NCBI RefSeq assembly: GCF_002341865.1
Contig: NZ_DDOV01000029.1
Coordinates: 1-19,832 of the forward strand
Direction of reading: 5' to 3'
Source of the DNA: Clostridium sp. UBA2485
GTDB taxonomy: Bacteria > Bacillota > Clostridia > Clostridiales > Clostridiaceae
Length of the DNA: 19,832 nucleotides
This document shows positions 7,343-14,533 of the stretch, in pieces. Positions within the stretch are counted from its first letter, which is position 1; every line of letters begins with the position of its first letter. A model generated the notes under the pieces. The model had not been told where the DNA came from. It saw only the letters and a program-made list of their open reading frames with translations, and ran no database searches. A program made the translations under genes and the position numbers.

Positions 7343-8620
7343 CTATAATAAAAACTCAAATTCAAAATCATTAAGTCTTATAATATCACCGTCTTGTACT
7401 CCCATAGTTTTAAGCTCATCTAGCACACCTTTGTTTCTTAAAACCTTGTGGAAATATCTTAAAGAATCCGGATCATTTACGTTAACACTATTAAGTAATC
7501 TATCAACAAAGCTTCCCTCTACAACGAATATGCCTTCTTCTTCTTCACGTATTGTATAAGTAAATCTCTTTTCCTCAGGTACGAATCTTTCATCATTATT
7601 AATTTCAAGCTCTTGAACTGGAATATGGCTCAGCATCTCTGCTGCCTCTTTCATAAGCTCATCTACTCCTTGATTTGTAGCTGCTGAAATTTTAAATACT
7701 TTATTATATCCCATTTCATTTAGTTGTTTCTTAAAGTTTTCAAATACTTCTTCATCAAATAACATATCTGTCTTATTAGCCGCTATTATCTGTGGTCTAT
7801 CCCATAATTTAATACTATATTTTTTAAGTTCTTCGTTTATTTTCTTAAAATCTTCAATTGGATCTCTGCCCTCTAATCCTGATATATCTACAACATGTAT
7901 AAGTAATCTTGTTCTTTCTATATGTCTTAAAAAATCTAAGCCTAAGCCTACTCCTTCTGCAGCGCCCTCTATTATCCCAGGAATATCTGCAATTACAAAG
8001 TTTTGTATTCCTTTTAAACTCACTACACCTAAATTAGGCTTTAATGTAGTAAAATGATAGTTTGCAATTTTAGGTCTTGCTTTAGAGACTACTGAAAGTA
8101 ACGTGGATTTTCCTACATTAGGGAATCCTAGAAGTCCTACATCTGCAAGCAATTTAAGTTCAAGCTTTATCCATCTTTCCTCACCAGGCATACCTGGTTC
8201 TGCAAAACTTGGTGCCTGCCTTGTTGGAGTACAGAATTTAGCATTTCCCTTTCCACCTTTTCCGCCTTTACAAACTACATATGTATCACCAGCATGAGAT
8301 AAATCGCACATTATCTTATCTGTTTCTACATCTCTTATTACTGTACCCATTGGTACATCTATTATAAGATCTTCACCATCTTTACCATAGCACTTTGATC
8401 CTTCACCTTTGCCTCCATCGTCAGCTATGAATTTTCTATTATAAGAAAAATCTAGTAGTGTAGTCATATTAGGTTCTACTCTTAATATAACACTTCCACC
8501 ATTACCGCCATCTCCTCCATCAGGACCGCCAAGTGGCACGTATTTTTCTCTTCTAAAGGAAACAGATCCATTTCCACCATTACCAGATCTAACAAAAATT
8601 TTGGCTGTATCTATAAACAT
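7343..8620 (-). CDS. obg: Obg GTPase (ribosome assembly, stress and sporulation)
   Basis: 425 aa, full length. The Gly-rich Obg fold spans 1-158 (GGDGGNGG, GGKGGKGN). The GTPase domain has P-loop GFPNVGKST (165-173), switch I Thr191-Thr192, DIPG (212-215) and NKTD (282-285). A C-terminal OCT domain (about 345-425) ends in DGDIIRLNDFEFEF. Obg binds the 50S subunit and couples late assembly to GTP/ppGpp levels; in Bacillus subtilis it is essential and also needed for sporulation and the general stress response. The ATG is preceded by a modest AAGGTAAGGTG site. A 582-bp gap with repeats separates it from rpmA, which is often adjacent, so it is likely transcribed from its own promoter. Confidence 0.97.
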   Translation of the reverse strand: MFIDTAKIFVRSGNGGNGSVSFRREKYVPLGGPDGGDGGNGGSVILRVEPNMTTLLDFSYNRKFIADDGGKGEGSKCYGKDGEDLIIDVPMGTVIRDVETDKIMCDLSHAGDTYVVCKGGKGGKGNAKFCTPTRQAPSFAEPGMPGEERWIKLELKLLADVGLLGFPNVGKSTLLSVVSKARPKIANYHFTTLKPNLGVVSLKGIQNFVIADIPGIIEGAAEGVGLGLDFLRHIERTRLLIHVVDISGLEGRDPIEDFKKINEELKKYSIKLWDRPQIIAANKTDMLFDEEVFENFKKQLNEMGYNKVFKISAATNQGVDELMKEAAEMLSHIPVQELEINNDERFVPEEKRFTYTIREEEEGIFVVEGSFVDRLLNSVNVNDPDSLRYFHKVLRNKGVLDELKTMGVQDGDIIRLNDFEFEFLL

Positions 8621-8701
8621 ACTTTTTCACCTTACCTTAAATAAAAATTATTTTAACATACATAACTATATTATTTACTAAATTTAATTTTTTATGGATA
8701 G

Positions 8702-8731
8702 TTTATAGTATTGAGAGATTTTCTCTGTAAA
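8702..8731 (-). promoter_or_regulatory. Probable obg promoter
   Basis: On the minus strand TTTACA (8726-8731) and TATAAA (8702-8707) are separated by 18 bp, about 80 bp before the obg start. The spacer holds a small inverted repeat AGAGA-AAA-TCTCT. An alternative pair (TTTATA / TATTAT, 17 bp apart) lies slightly upstream. This is a consensus match only. Confidence 0.4.
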
Positions 8732-8780
8732 TCTTATAATATAGTAACAGTAATTTATTATAAAGTATCTTGTTAATTAA

Positions 8781-9129
8781 GAATTAAGATTTAAGAATTC
8801 TAGATACTTCTTCTCTTATACAACTCACAATGCACAGTTTACAATTATGGATACTTCCCTTTACAGGAGAAGTTTTAAATTGATTTATTTTAAAAAACTA
8901 GTAATGTAAATGCTAGGAAAAATCAATTAAAGAAATTAACTCCTTAGGAATTAATTTCAACTATGATTGTCAATTCTCCATTATTTTAAGTTGTTAATTA
9001 AAACATATTTGTCTATATATTAAATTTTGAGACACCACATCTATACATTTTACATTTTAAAATACTTTTAAGTTATTTCCTTATATCCATAGACACTTGG
9101 CCTATAATTCAATTCTCAATTCTTAATTC
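8781..9129. repeat. Outer inverted-repeat element, interrupted by a second element
   Basis: Arms at 8781-8799 and 9111-9129 are inverted repeats matching at 17 of 19 positions (GAATTAAG type), like the ends of the elements at 7-140 and 2281-2409. The interior is much longer than in those copies because the 154-bp element at 8829-8982 lies within it. This is best read as one element inserted in another, though chance pairing of AT-rich words cannot be excluded for the outer arms. Confidence 0.5.
8829..8982. repeat. 154-bp structured palindromic element, second copy
   Basis: Left arm 8829-8850 and right arm 8961-8982 are inverted at 16 of 22 positions; the right end CAATTCTCCATT is identical to that of the 6703-6911 copy. 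The inner parts follow the same order as that copy: an ACTTC..GAAGT hairpin (8852-8872), the AATTGATTT / AAATCAATT pair, a CTAG-ended hairpin (8898-8915), and a 12-bp hairpin at 8932-8943 with 8947-8958. The left end is shorter than in the first copy. It is non-coding. Confidence 0.75.
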
Positions 9130-9174
9130 TCAATTTATCAGTTTAATTCATAAACTTTGATTCTATAGATTAAA

Positions 9175-9197
9175 AAAGCACCCTAGCAGGGTGCTTT
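9175..9197 (-). terminator. Rho-independent terminator after rpmA
   Basis: A perfect 10-bp stem, AAAGCACCCT (9175-9184) with AGGGTGCTTT (9188-9197), has a 3-nt loop and a following T run on the minus strand. It begins 6 bp past the rpmA stop and ends the rplU-prp-rpmA transcript. Confidence 0.92.
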
Positions 9198-9202
9198 ATC
9201 AA

Positions 9203-9505
9203 CTATTCAGCCATTGCAACTTCTACATCGATTGGGTAAACGCTAGCTTTTTTTCTATTTTTGCCCATTCTTTCGAATTTTACAACTCCATCTATTTTAG
9301 CGAAAAGAGTATCATCTCCACCTATTCCAACGTTGTTTCCTGGATGGATTTTTGTTCCTCTTTGTCTAACTAGGATGTTTCCTGCAAGCACAAATTGTCC
9401 ATCTGCACGCTTAACACCAAGTCTTTTAGATTCACTGTCTCTTCCGTTCTTTGAGCTACCTACTCCTTTTTTGTGAGCAAATAACTGAAGGTTCATAATT
9501 AGCAT
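9203..9505 (-). CDS. rpmA: Ribosomal protein L27 with Prp-cleaved N-terminal extension
   Basis: 100 aa. HKKGVGSSKNGRDSESKRLG (11-30) is the L27 signature. The first nine residues, MLIMNLQLF, are the Firmicute extension that Prp protease removes after Phe9 to expose Ala10-His11, the tail that reaches the peptidyl transferase centre. The ATG at 9505 is preferred because GGAGGTG lies 9 bases from it; the second ATG (codon 4) would be 18 bases away. It starts 4 bp after the stop of prp, the gene for its own processing enzyme, and is the last gene of the operon. Confidence 0.97.
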   Translation of the reverse strand: MLIMNLQLFAHKKGVGSSKNGRDSESKRLGVKRADGQFVLAGNILVRQRGTKIHPGNNVGIGGDDTLFAKIDGVVKFERMGKNRKKASVYPIDVEVAMAE

Positions 9506-9509
9506 AATA

Positions 9510-9842
9510 CTACACCTCCTCTATCTCTATCTTTATATAATCACCGTACGTAAATGCCATACTTTGTAATCCAACATGCATAGTTCTAATTAAAACTTGA
9601 CATTTCTCAATGTCTTCACTTGCCAGATTTTCTAACGTTAAATTTATAATCCCATCATTCAATTCATATTGTGGTTTTAACTTTAAAACCTCTTCCATAC
9701 CAAGTATGGTGGTTTGTGATATTACTGATATCCCACAACATACTAAATCTATATCTAGATTTTCAGATTGTGGAGCAGCATGACCACTAACAGTAAAGCC
9801 AACATATGTATCACAGTCTTTGTAAAATTTAACCTTAGTCAT
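9510..9842 (-). CDS. prp: Ribosomal-processing cysteine protease Prp
   Basis: 110 aa. The family signature is clear: SGHA with catalytic His21, then DLVCCGISVIS with catalytic Cys35. Prp cuts the LQLF-A site in the L27 N-terminus, which is needed for a functional ribosome in Firmicutes with extended L27. Its substrate is encoded by the next gene. The start lies 2 bp after the rplU stop and has only a weak AGAAG-like site, so translation is probably coupled to rplU and kept at a lower level than the ribosomal proteins. Older annotations call this family YsxB or DUF464. Confidence 0.95.
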   Translation of the reverse strand: MTKVKFYKDCDTYVGFTVSGHAAPQSENLDIDLVCCGISVISQTTILGMEEVLKLKPQYELNDGIINLTLENLASEDIEKCQVLIRTMHVGLQSMAFTYGDYIKIEIEEV

Positions 9843-9844
9843 AA

Positions 9845-10156
9845 TTAAGCTTCTATCTTTTCAATTACTATCTTTGTAAAAGGTTGTCTGTGTCCTTGTT
9901 TCTTTCTGTAGTCTTTTTTTCTCTTATATTTGAATACTATAACTTTTTTAGCTTTTCCTTGTGCTACTACTTTAGCAACAACTTTAGCTCCTTCAACTAC
10001 AGGTTTTCCAATTACTAATCCTTCTTCTTTTCCAACTGCTAAAACATTATCAAATTCTACAGTTGAATCAACGTCAGCTTCAAGTTTTTCAACGAATAAT
10101 ACGTCTCCCTCTTGAACTCTGTATTGCTTTCCTCCAGTAAGTAAAACTGCGTACAT
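9845..10156 (-). CDS. rplU: Ribosomal protein L21
   Basis: 103 aa from the ATG at 10156, which has GGAGGTG 9 bases upstream; the extension to a TTG at 10174 would cover that site. MYAVLLTGGKQYRVQEGD at the start and KYKRKKDYRKKQGHRQPFTK near the end are diagnostic for L21, a 23S rRNA-binding protein of the 50S subunit. It is the first gene of the rplU-prp-rpmA operon, with a strong promoter and a structured leader. Confidence 0.97.
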   Translation of the reverse strand: MYAVLLTGGKQYRVQEGDVLFVEKLEADVDSTVEFDNVLAVGKEEGLVIGKPVVEGAKVVAKVVAQGKAKKVIVFKYKRKKDYRKKQGHRQPFTKIVIEKIEA

Positions 10157-10159
10157 TAA

Positions 10160-10246
10160 AATACACCTCCTCAATCCAGTCTCGCCATTTAAGGTACATT
10201 TAATAAAATTAAATGATTTAATAAAACCTCTTCTGTGCGGTCTACA
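10160..10246 (-). promoter_or_regulatory. L21-type ribosomal protein leader of rplU
   Basis: The transcript between the expected start (about 10246) and the rplU site holds two words I associate with the L21 leader motif found upstream of rplU in Firmicutes: GACCGCACAGAAGAGG near the 5' end and GGCGAGACTGGATTGAGG just before the start codon. An AT-rich hairpin-forming middle part separates them. In this motif class the ribosomal protein is thought to control its own operon. The name is from memory; a covariance-model search would decide. Confidence 0.6.
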
Positions 10247-10252
10247 AAAGCC

Positions 10253-10281
10253 ATTGTAGCATATCTAAATTTATTTGTAAA
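10253..10281 (-). promoter_or_regulatory. Sigma-A promoter of the rplU-prp-rpmA operon
   Basis: On the minus strand TTTACA (10276-10281) and TACAAT (10253-10258) are each one base from consensus and are separated by exactly 17 bp. They lie in the gap between rng and rplU, so the ribosomal operon has its own start, with possible readthrough from rng. Confidence 0.8.
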
Positions 10282-10343
10282 GGAATTTTATACTTTTTAT
10301 AACAAAGATATAAATCATAAAATAAGTGATAAAATATTAATGA

Positions 10344-11774
10344 CTATCCATATATCTTGCAATTTTCTAGATTTCTTATTTGATTTGCAAACATTAATGG
10401 TTCTATTTTAAAAGTATCCAAGTCGTGAATATAATTTATATATATACGCTTATCCAATGCATTTATATTTTTTATAAAAGTTATTAAATCTCTTTGAATT
10501 TCATTCTTATAAAATTCATCTATCTCAATATATATATCTTTGACATTCTGCTCACTATTTAGTCTTTTAATATTATTTCTAATCATATTTTCAATATAAG
10601 ATAATTTTATTTTTACCCCTTTCCCCTTACATGATACACATTCTTCAAAAATATACTCATATATAGATTTTCCAGTTCTTCTTCTTGCGATTTGCACTAA
10701 GTTTAACTCAGTAAAATTATATATATTAGTTTTATTCTTATCATCTTTAAAATATCTTTTCAGGGTACTAATAACATCTTGTTTTTCATTATCTTCTATT
10801 AAATCTATGAAATCAATTAATATTATTCCACTTAAATTTCTTAATTTTATTTGTTCAGCTATAATCTTTGCTGCTTCAATATTTGTGACTAATGCCGTTT
10901 TTCTAAGAGATGAACTTTTTACATTTTTAGCTGAGTTAACATCTATTACATACATTGCTTCCGTTTTTTCAATAACAATATTTCCTCCACTAGGAAGAAC
11001 TACTTTATTATTTCTAAGACTTAATATTTCTTTTTCAATACCATAATAATCAAAAAGCCCTATTGACCCATCATAAACTTTTATTTCACCTTCATGATGT
11101 TTAGAATTTAAAACTTCTTTACAATAATTAAAATCTGTATGATTATTTACAATAATATTATAGTCATCACCTGATGTTTCCCTCAATATATTCCCTAATA
11201 TTCCTTCACTTCCATACAATAAGCCTATATTTTGATAATAAGTAAATTTGTTAACTATATTTTCATATATATTATATAGATTATACATTTCTTCTTTTAA
11301 TATAGATAAGTCTACATTTTGTCCTTTAGTTCTTATAACTATTCCTAAATCTATAGGTTTATCTAAATTGTCTTCTATATATTTTATAAAATTCTTATCC
11401 TTTATTTTAGGTGAAAACTGTATTTTATTGTGACTATTAGTTATGACAATATAGCTACCTGGTAAACTAATTGAATTTATAACTTTAGGACCTTTTTTGC
11501 CAATTTCCTCTTTTATAACTTCAACTAATACTTCATCACCTTTTTTTATGCTTTTCATATTATCATTTAAATACATGTAAGCATTTTTTTTATAACCTAT
11601 ATCTATAAAAGCACATTTAATAGCAGGTACAATATTTTTAACTATACCCTTGTAGATATCAGAGATTTTAGGAAGCTGATTTTGTTCTTCAATGTAGCAT
11701 CCCTTTAACACATTATCTTCTTTTACAGCAACTTTGAGAAAATCTTCTTGTCTTTCAATAAATATTTCTTTCAA
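10344..11774 (-). CDS. rng: RNase E/G family ribonuclease
   Basis: 476 aa. An S1-like RNA-binding domain occupies about 39-118 (YKGIVKNIVPAIKCAFIDIG). The catalytic part has YVIDVNSAKN with Asp278 and ILIDFIDLI with Asp321, matching the two metal-binding aspartates of RNase E, followed by the Zn-link Cys379-x-x-Cys382. The length fits RNase G, without the long scaffold tail of RNase E. The family cuts single-stranded AU-rich RNA and matures rRNA and mRNA. The start is a TTG preceded by AGGAGAG; no ATG is near. It follows the radical SAM/DUF2344 pair by 20 bp and precedes the L21 operon, a usual clostridial arrangement. Confidence 0.92.
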   Translation of the reverse strand: MKEIFIERQEDFLKVAVKEDNVLKGCYIEEQNQLPKISDIYKGIVKNIVPAIKCAFIDIGYKKNAYMYLNDNMKSIKKGDEVLVEVIKEEIGKKGPKVINSISLPGSYIVITNSHNKIQFSPKIKDKNFIKYIEDNLDKPIDLGIVIRTKGQNVDLSILKEEMYNLYNIYENIVNKFTYYQNIGLLYGSEGILGNILRETSGDDYNIIVNNHTDFNYCKEVLNSKHHEGEIKVYDGSIGLFDYYGIEKEILSLRNNKVVLPSGGNIVIEKTEAMYVIDVNSAKNVKSSSLRKTALVTNIEAAKIIAEQIKLRNLSGIILIDFIDLIEDNEKQDVISTLKRYFKDDKNKTNIYNFTELNLVQIARRRTGKSIYEYIFEECVSCKGKGVKIKLSYIENMIRNNIKRLNSEQNVKDIYIEIDEFYKNEIQRDLITFIKNINALDKRIYINYIHDLDTFKIEPLMFANQIRNLENCKIYG

Positions 11775-11794
11775 AAAAAACTCTCCTAAATTTA

Positions 11795-12499
11795 TTAAAA
11801 ATACTGATTTAGAGAGAGGATTTTTTCATTTTTATATGCATACATATCAATTCTCTCTATATCTACAAAAGAATCTTCTTCTATAGATTCTACTTTTTCT
11901 TTTATATAATCGCTAAGTAAACTAGCTGAAAGATTTTCTCTACTACCGCAGGCTAATAATGTGTTTAATATTACTCTATCCTTTTCAGTACTATAACTAA
12001 TTTCTTTTATTAATGGTTTTATATCAACTTCTTTTTCGCCTTTTTTGCTCTTTTTCACTATATTCCATTGACTTTCTTTATTTAAGTTCTTTATATCTTC
12101 TAATGCTTTATTCACATCTTTAACTTTTAATTTTATTATATATTTAGCAGCGTCAATTATAGCCATTGCTTGAGGCGCCTTAGAATTTTCCTTATTCTCA
12201 ACCTTTTTTACGTCTAGAAATATAACACCTCTAGGTGCATTTTCGTTCAAATTCTTTAATATTTGATTTTCATCTATATCCTCTGTAAATACAACATCCA
12301 TATACTCTCCTTTAGAATATGAACCTACAGATAAAGGTTGAGCTATAGATATAGTCATATGTGGATTAAACCCTTTAGAATATTCTATAGGCAATCTAGC
12401 TCTTCTTATAACTCTTTGAATTGTTCTCATTAAATCTAAATGAGATATAAATTTTATTTCACTTTCCTTAGTGTATTTTATTAAGTATCGCACCTTCAA
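11795..12499 (-). CDS. DUF2344 radical SAM-linked protein (TIGR03936 type)
   Basis: 234 aa. MKVRYLIKYTKESEIKFISHLDLMRTIQR-like starts and the RARLPIEYSKGFNPHMTISIAQPL block (33-56) are typical of DUF2344. The start is a TTG with AGGAGG nine bases upstream; that site and the first codons lie inside the 3' end of the radical SAM gene, giving a 32-nt overlap in another frame and probable translational coupling. In other genomes the domain is encoded next to, or fused with, this class of radical SAM protein, so the two surely work together. The biochemical activity is not known to me; the company of RNase G and ribosomal genes suggests an RNA-related role. Confidence 0.88.
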   Translation of the reverse strand: MKVRYLIKYTKESEIKFISHLDLMRTIQRVIRRARLPIEYSKGFNPHMTISIAQPLSVGSYSKGEYMDVVFTEDIDENQILKNLNENAPRGVIFLDVKKVENKENSKAPQAMAIIDAAKYIIKLKVKDVNKALEDIKNLNKESQWNIVKKSKKGEKEVDIKPLIKEISYSTEKDRVILNTLLACGSRENLSASLLSDYIKEKVESIEEDSFVDIERIDMYAYKNEKILSLNQYF

Positions 12500-14327
12500 A
12501 GCACTTTCCCTCCTTAAAGCTCACGTTTACACCACATCTTTCACATATTCCTCTACAATCTGGTGTAACAATGGCTTCCTTAGCTTTATTGTTTTCCTTT
12601 ATTAAGAATTCTTTAGTAACACCTATATCTATAAAATCCCATGGAAGTATCTCCTCATAATCTCTTTCCCTGTAAGCATAGAAATCTCCATCTACATTAC
12701 AGTCATTCATTGATTCATTCCATGTATCAAAACTAAAATACTCTCCCCAACCATCAAAGCGAGCACCTTTTTCAAAAGCCTTTATTAATACATCACAAAG
12801 TCTTCTATCTCCTCTTGCAAATACTGCTTCCATATAACTTACAGGAGACTCATGCCAATTGTATACTATAGCTTTGCTTTTAATTGAGTTTCTTAAATTA
12901 GAAATTTTTTCCTTAACACTAGGCATAGTATCCATTGGTGCCCATTGGAAAGGAGTAAAAGGTTTAGGCACAAATATAGATGTGCTAATTGTAACTCTTA
13001 AGCCTCTTTTTCTTATATGCTTTGGAACATTAAAGTATTGTTCTACTACTTTTTCACCCAGTTCTGCTATACCTATAACATCTTCCATAGTTTCATATGG
13101 TAATCCTATCATGAAGTATAACTTTAATGTTGACCATCCTGCTTCAAAAGCACTTCTACTAGATTCTAATAAGTTTTCTTCATTAACACCTTTATTTATA
13201 ATATCTCTCATTCTTTGACTTCCTGCCTCTGGAGCAAAGGTAAGACCTGTCTTTCTAACCTTTTGAATTTCATTAATTAAATCCACAGAGAAAGAATCTA
13301 TTCTTATAGATGGTAAGGAAACCCCTATTTTTTCTCCTTCATATTTCTTAACTAAAGAAAATATTAAGTTTTGAATATCTGAATAATCACAAATACTTAA
13401 TGAAGTTAAGGAAACCTCTTCATATCCAGTTTTCTTGATAATTTCATCTACTTGATTTATAAGTGTGTCTGTCTTCTTCTCTCTAACTGGTCTATAAATC
13501 ATACCTGCTTGACAAAATCTACAACCTCTTGTACAACCTCTAAAGGTTTCTAAGGTAATTCTATCATGGACTATTTCTGTATATGGAACTATAAGTTTAT
13601 CTGGATATATATTTTCATCAAAGTTATTTATAATTCTTTTCTTAACGGTTTTAGGTACATCGTCATAAATAGGTTTAAACTCTTCAATTGTACTATCATC
13701 TTTATAAGTGACTTCATAAAGACTTGGCACATATACTCCCTCAATTTTACATACTGCTCTTAAATAGTCTTTTTTAGACTTATTTTTATATTCTTTATAT
13801 AAATCTAATATTTCATGAATTACAATTTCACTTTCTCCTAAAACAAAAATATCTGCAATATCATATAATGGTTCAGGATTATAAGCACAAGGTCCTCCCA
13901 TCATAACTATTGGACTTTTTTCATCCCTTTGAGAGGCTCTAAGAGGTATTCCTGACATATCAAGCATATTTAATATATTTGTATAGCTCATTTCATATTG
14001 TAATGTAAATCCTAAAAAATCAAACTCTGATAAGGAATCTTTACTTTCTAATGCATATAATGAAATGTTATTTTCTCTTAATTGCTTTTCCATATCAGGC
14101 CATGGTGCAAAGCATCTTTCACAAAAAGTATCTTCTCTTTCATTAATTACATAATATAATATTTTGCTTCCTAAATGAGACATTCCTACTTCATAAACAT
14201 CAGGAAAGCAAAAAGCATAACGTATATCAACTACACTTTTATCTTTATTATAAGAATTAAATTCTCCACCTACATATCTAGCTGGTTTTTCAACTTTGTA
14301 CAGTATATCATCGGAAATTTTATTCAT
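12468..14327 (-). CDS. B12-domain-type radical SAM protein (TIGR03960 family)
   Basis: 619 aa. Residues about 30-180 resemble a B12-binding-like Rossmann domain (FPDVYEVGMSHLG, VMMGGPCAYNPEP), but no clear DxHxxG cobalamin motif was seen. The radical SAM cluster is FRGCTRGCRFCQAG with Cys265, Cys269 and Cys272 binding the 4Fe-4S centre, followed by the barrel (SLTSLSICDYSDI, TFAPEAGSQRMR). A C-terminal Cys group (Cys591, Cys595, Cys598, Cys609) may bind another metal site. Its substrate is unknown. AGGAGG precedes the ATG. It heads a likely operon with DUF2344 and rng. Confidence 0.93.
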   Translation of the reverse strand: MNKISDDILYKVEKPARYVGGEFNSYNKDKSVVDIRYAFCFPDVYEVGMSHLGSKILYYVINEREDTFCERCFAPWPDMEKQLRENNISLYALESKDSLSEFDFLGFTLQYEMSYTNILNMLDMSGIPLRASQRDEKSPIVMMGGPCAYNPEPLYDIADIFVLGESEIVIHEILDLYKEYKNKSKKDYLRAVCKIEGVYVPSLYEVTYKDDSTIEEFKPIYDDVPKTVKKRIINNFDENIYPDKLIVPYTEIVHDRITLETFRGCTRGCRFCQAGMIYRPVREKKTDTLINQVDEIIKKTGYEEVSLTSLSICDYSDIQNLIFSLVKKYEGEKIGVSLPSIRIDSFSVDLINEIQKVRKTGLTFAPEAGSQRMRDIINKGVNEENLLESSRSAFEAGWSTLKLYFMIGLPYETMEDVIGIAELGEKVVEQYFNVPKHIRKRGLRVTISTSIFVPKPFTPFQWAPMDTMPSVKEKISNLRNSIKSKAIVYNWHESPVSYMEAVFARGDRRLCDVLIKAFEKGARFDGWGEYFSFDTWNESMNDCNVDGDFYAYRERDYEEILPWDFIDIGVTKEFLIKENNKAKEAIVTPDCRGICERCGVNVSFKEGKCFEGAILNKIH

Positions 14328-14399
14328 TCAAATTCCTCCTTAAGTTAATTACAATACTTTATTTTATCATAAGCTAAGAATATTTCAAAATAAATGTTG

Positions 14400-14428
14400 A
14401 TTATATAAAAACTACTTTAACATTTAAA
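14400..14428 (-). promoter_or_regulatory. Probable promoter of the radical SAM-DUF2344-rng operon
   Basis: On the minus strand TTTAAA (14423-14428) and a perfect TATAAT (14400-14405) are separated by 17 bp, about 70 bp before the ATG. Inverted ACTTTAA/TTAAAGT words surround the -35 box. The gap to spoIVFB is about 206 bp. Confidence 0.55.
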
Positions 14429-14533
14429 GTATGGTCAAACATTTACTTTTAAAGTCTATATGTTTAATTACTATTATAAATTTAAGGCATAAGTATTTAT
14501 CCTCAAAATATTAAGCTCCCTTTAAATGTTAAA

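Larger units (their letters stand above)
8621..9202. other. 582-bp intergenic region between rpmA and obg
   Basis: No gene was found. From right to left it holds the rpmA terminator (9175-9197), a repeat element with arms at 8781-8799 and 9111-9129, a second element nested within it (8829-8982), and about 150 bp of AT-rich DNA with a probable obg promoter (8702-8731). Confidence 0.7.

Noticed and set aside
7333..7371. Longer N-terminus of YhbY
   Set aside because: The ATG at 7332 has a perfect AGGAGG site and matches the family start; the extension overlaps obg.
10157..10174. Longer N-terminus of L21 starting at a TTG
   Set aside because: The extension covers the ribosome binding site of the ATG at 10156, and L21 normally begins MYAV.
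12859..13218. Plus-strand 119-codon frame opposite the radical SAM gene
   Set aside because: It is a shadow of a well-supported minus-strand gene, with no recognisable domain or binding site. Similar shadows at 997-1296, 3796-4053, 4569-4772, 6026-6286, 8103-8297 and 9261-9476 were dropped for the same reason.
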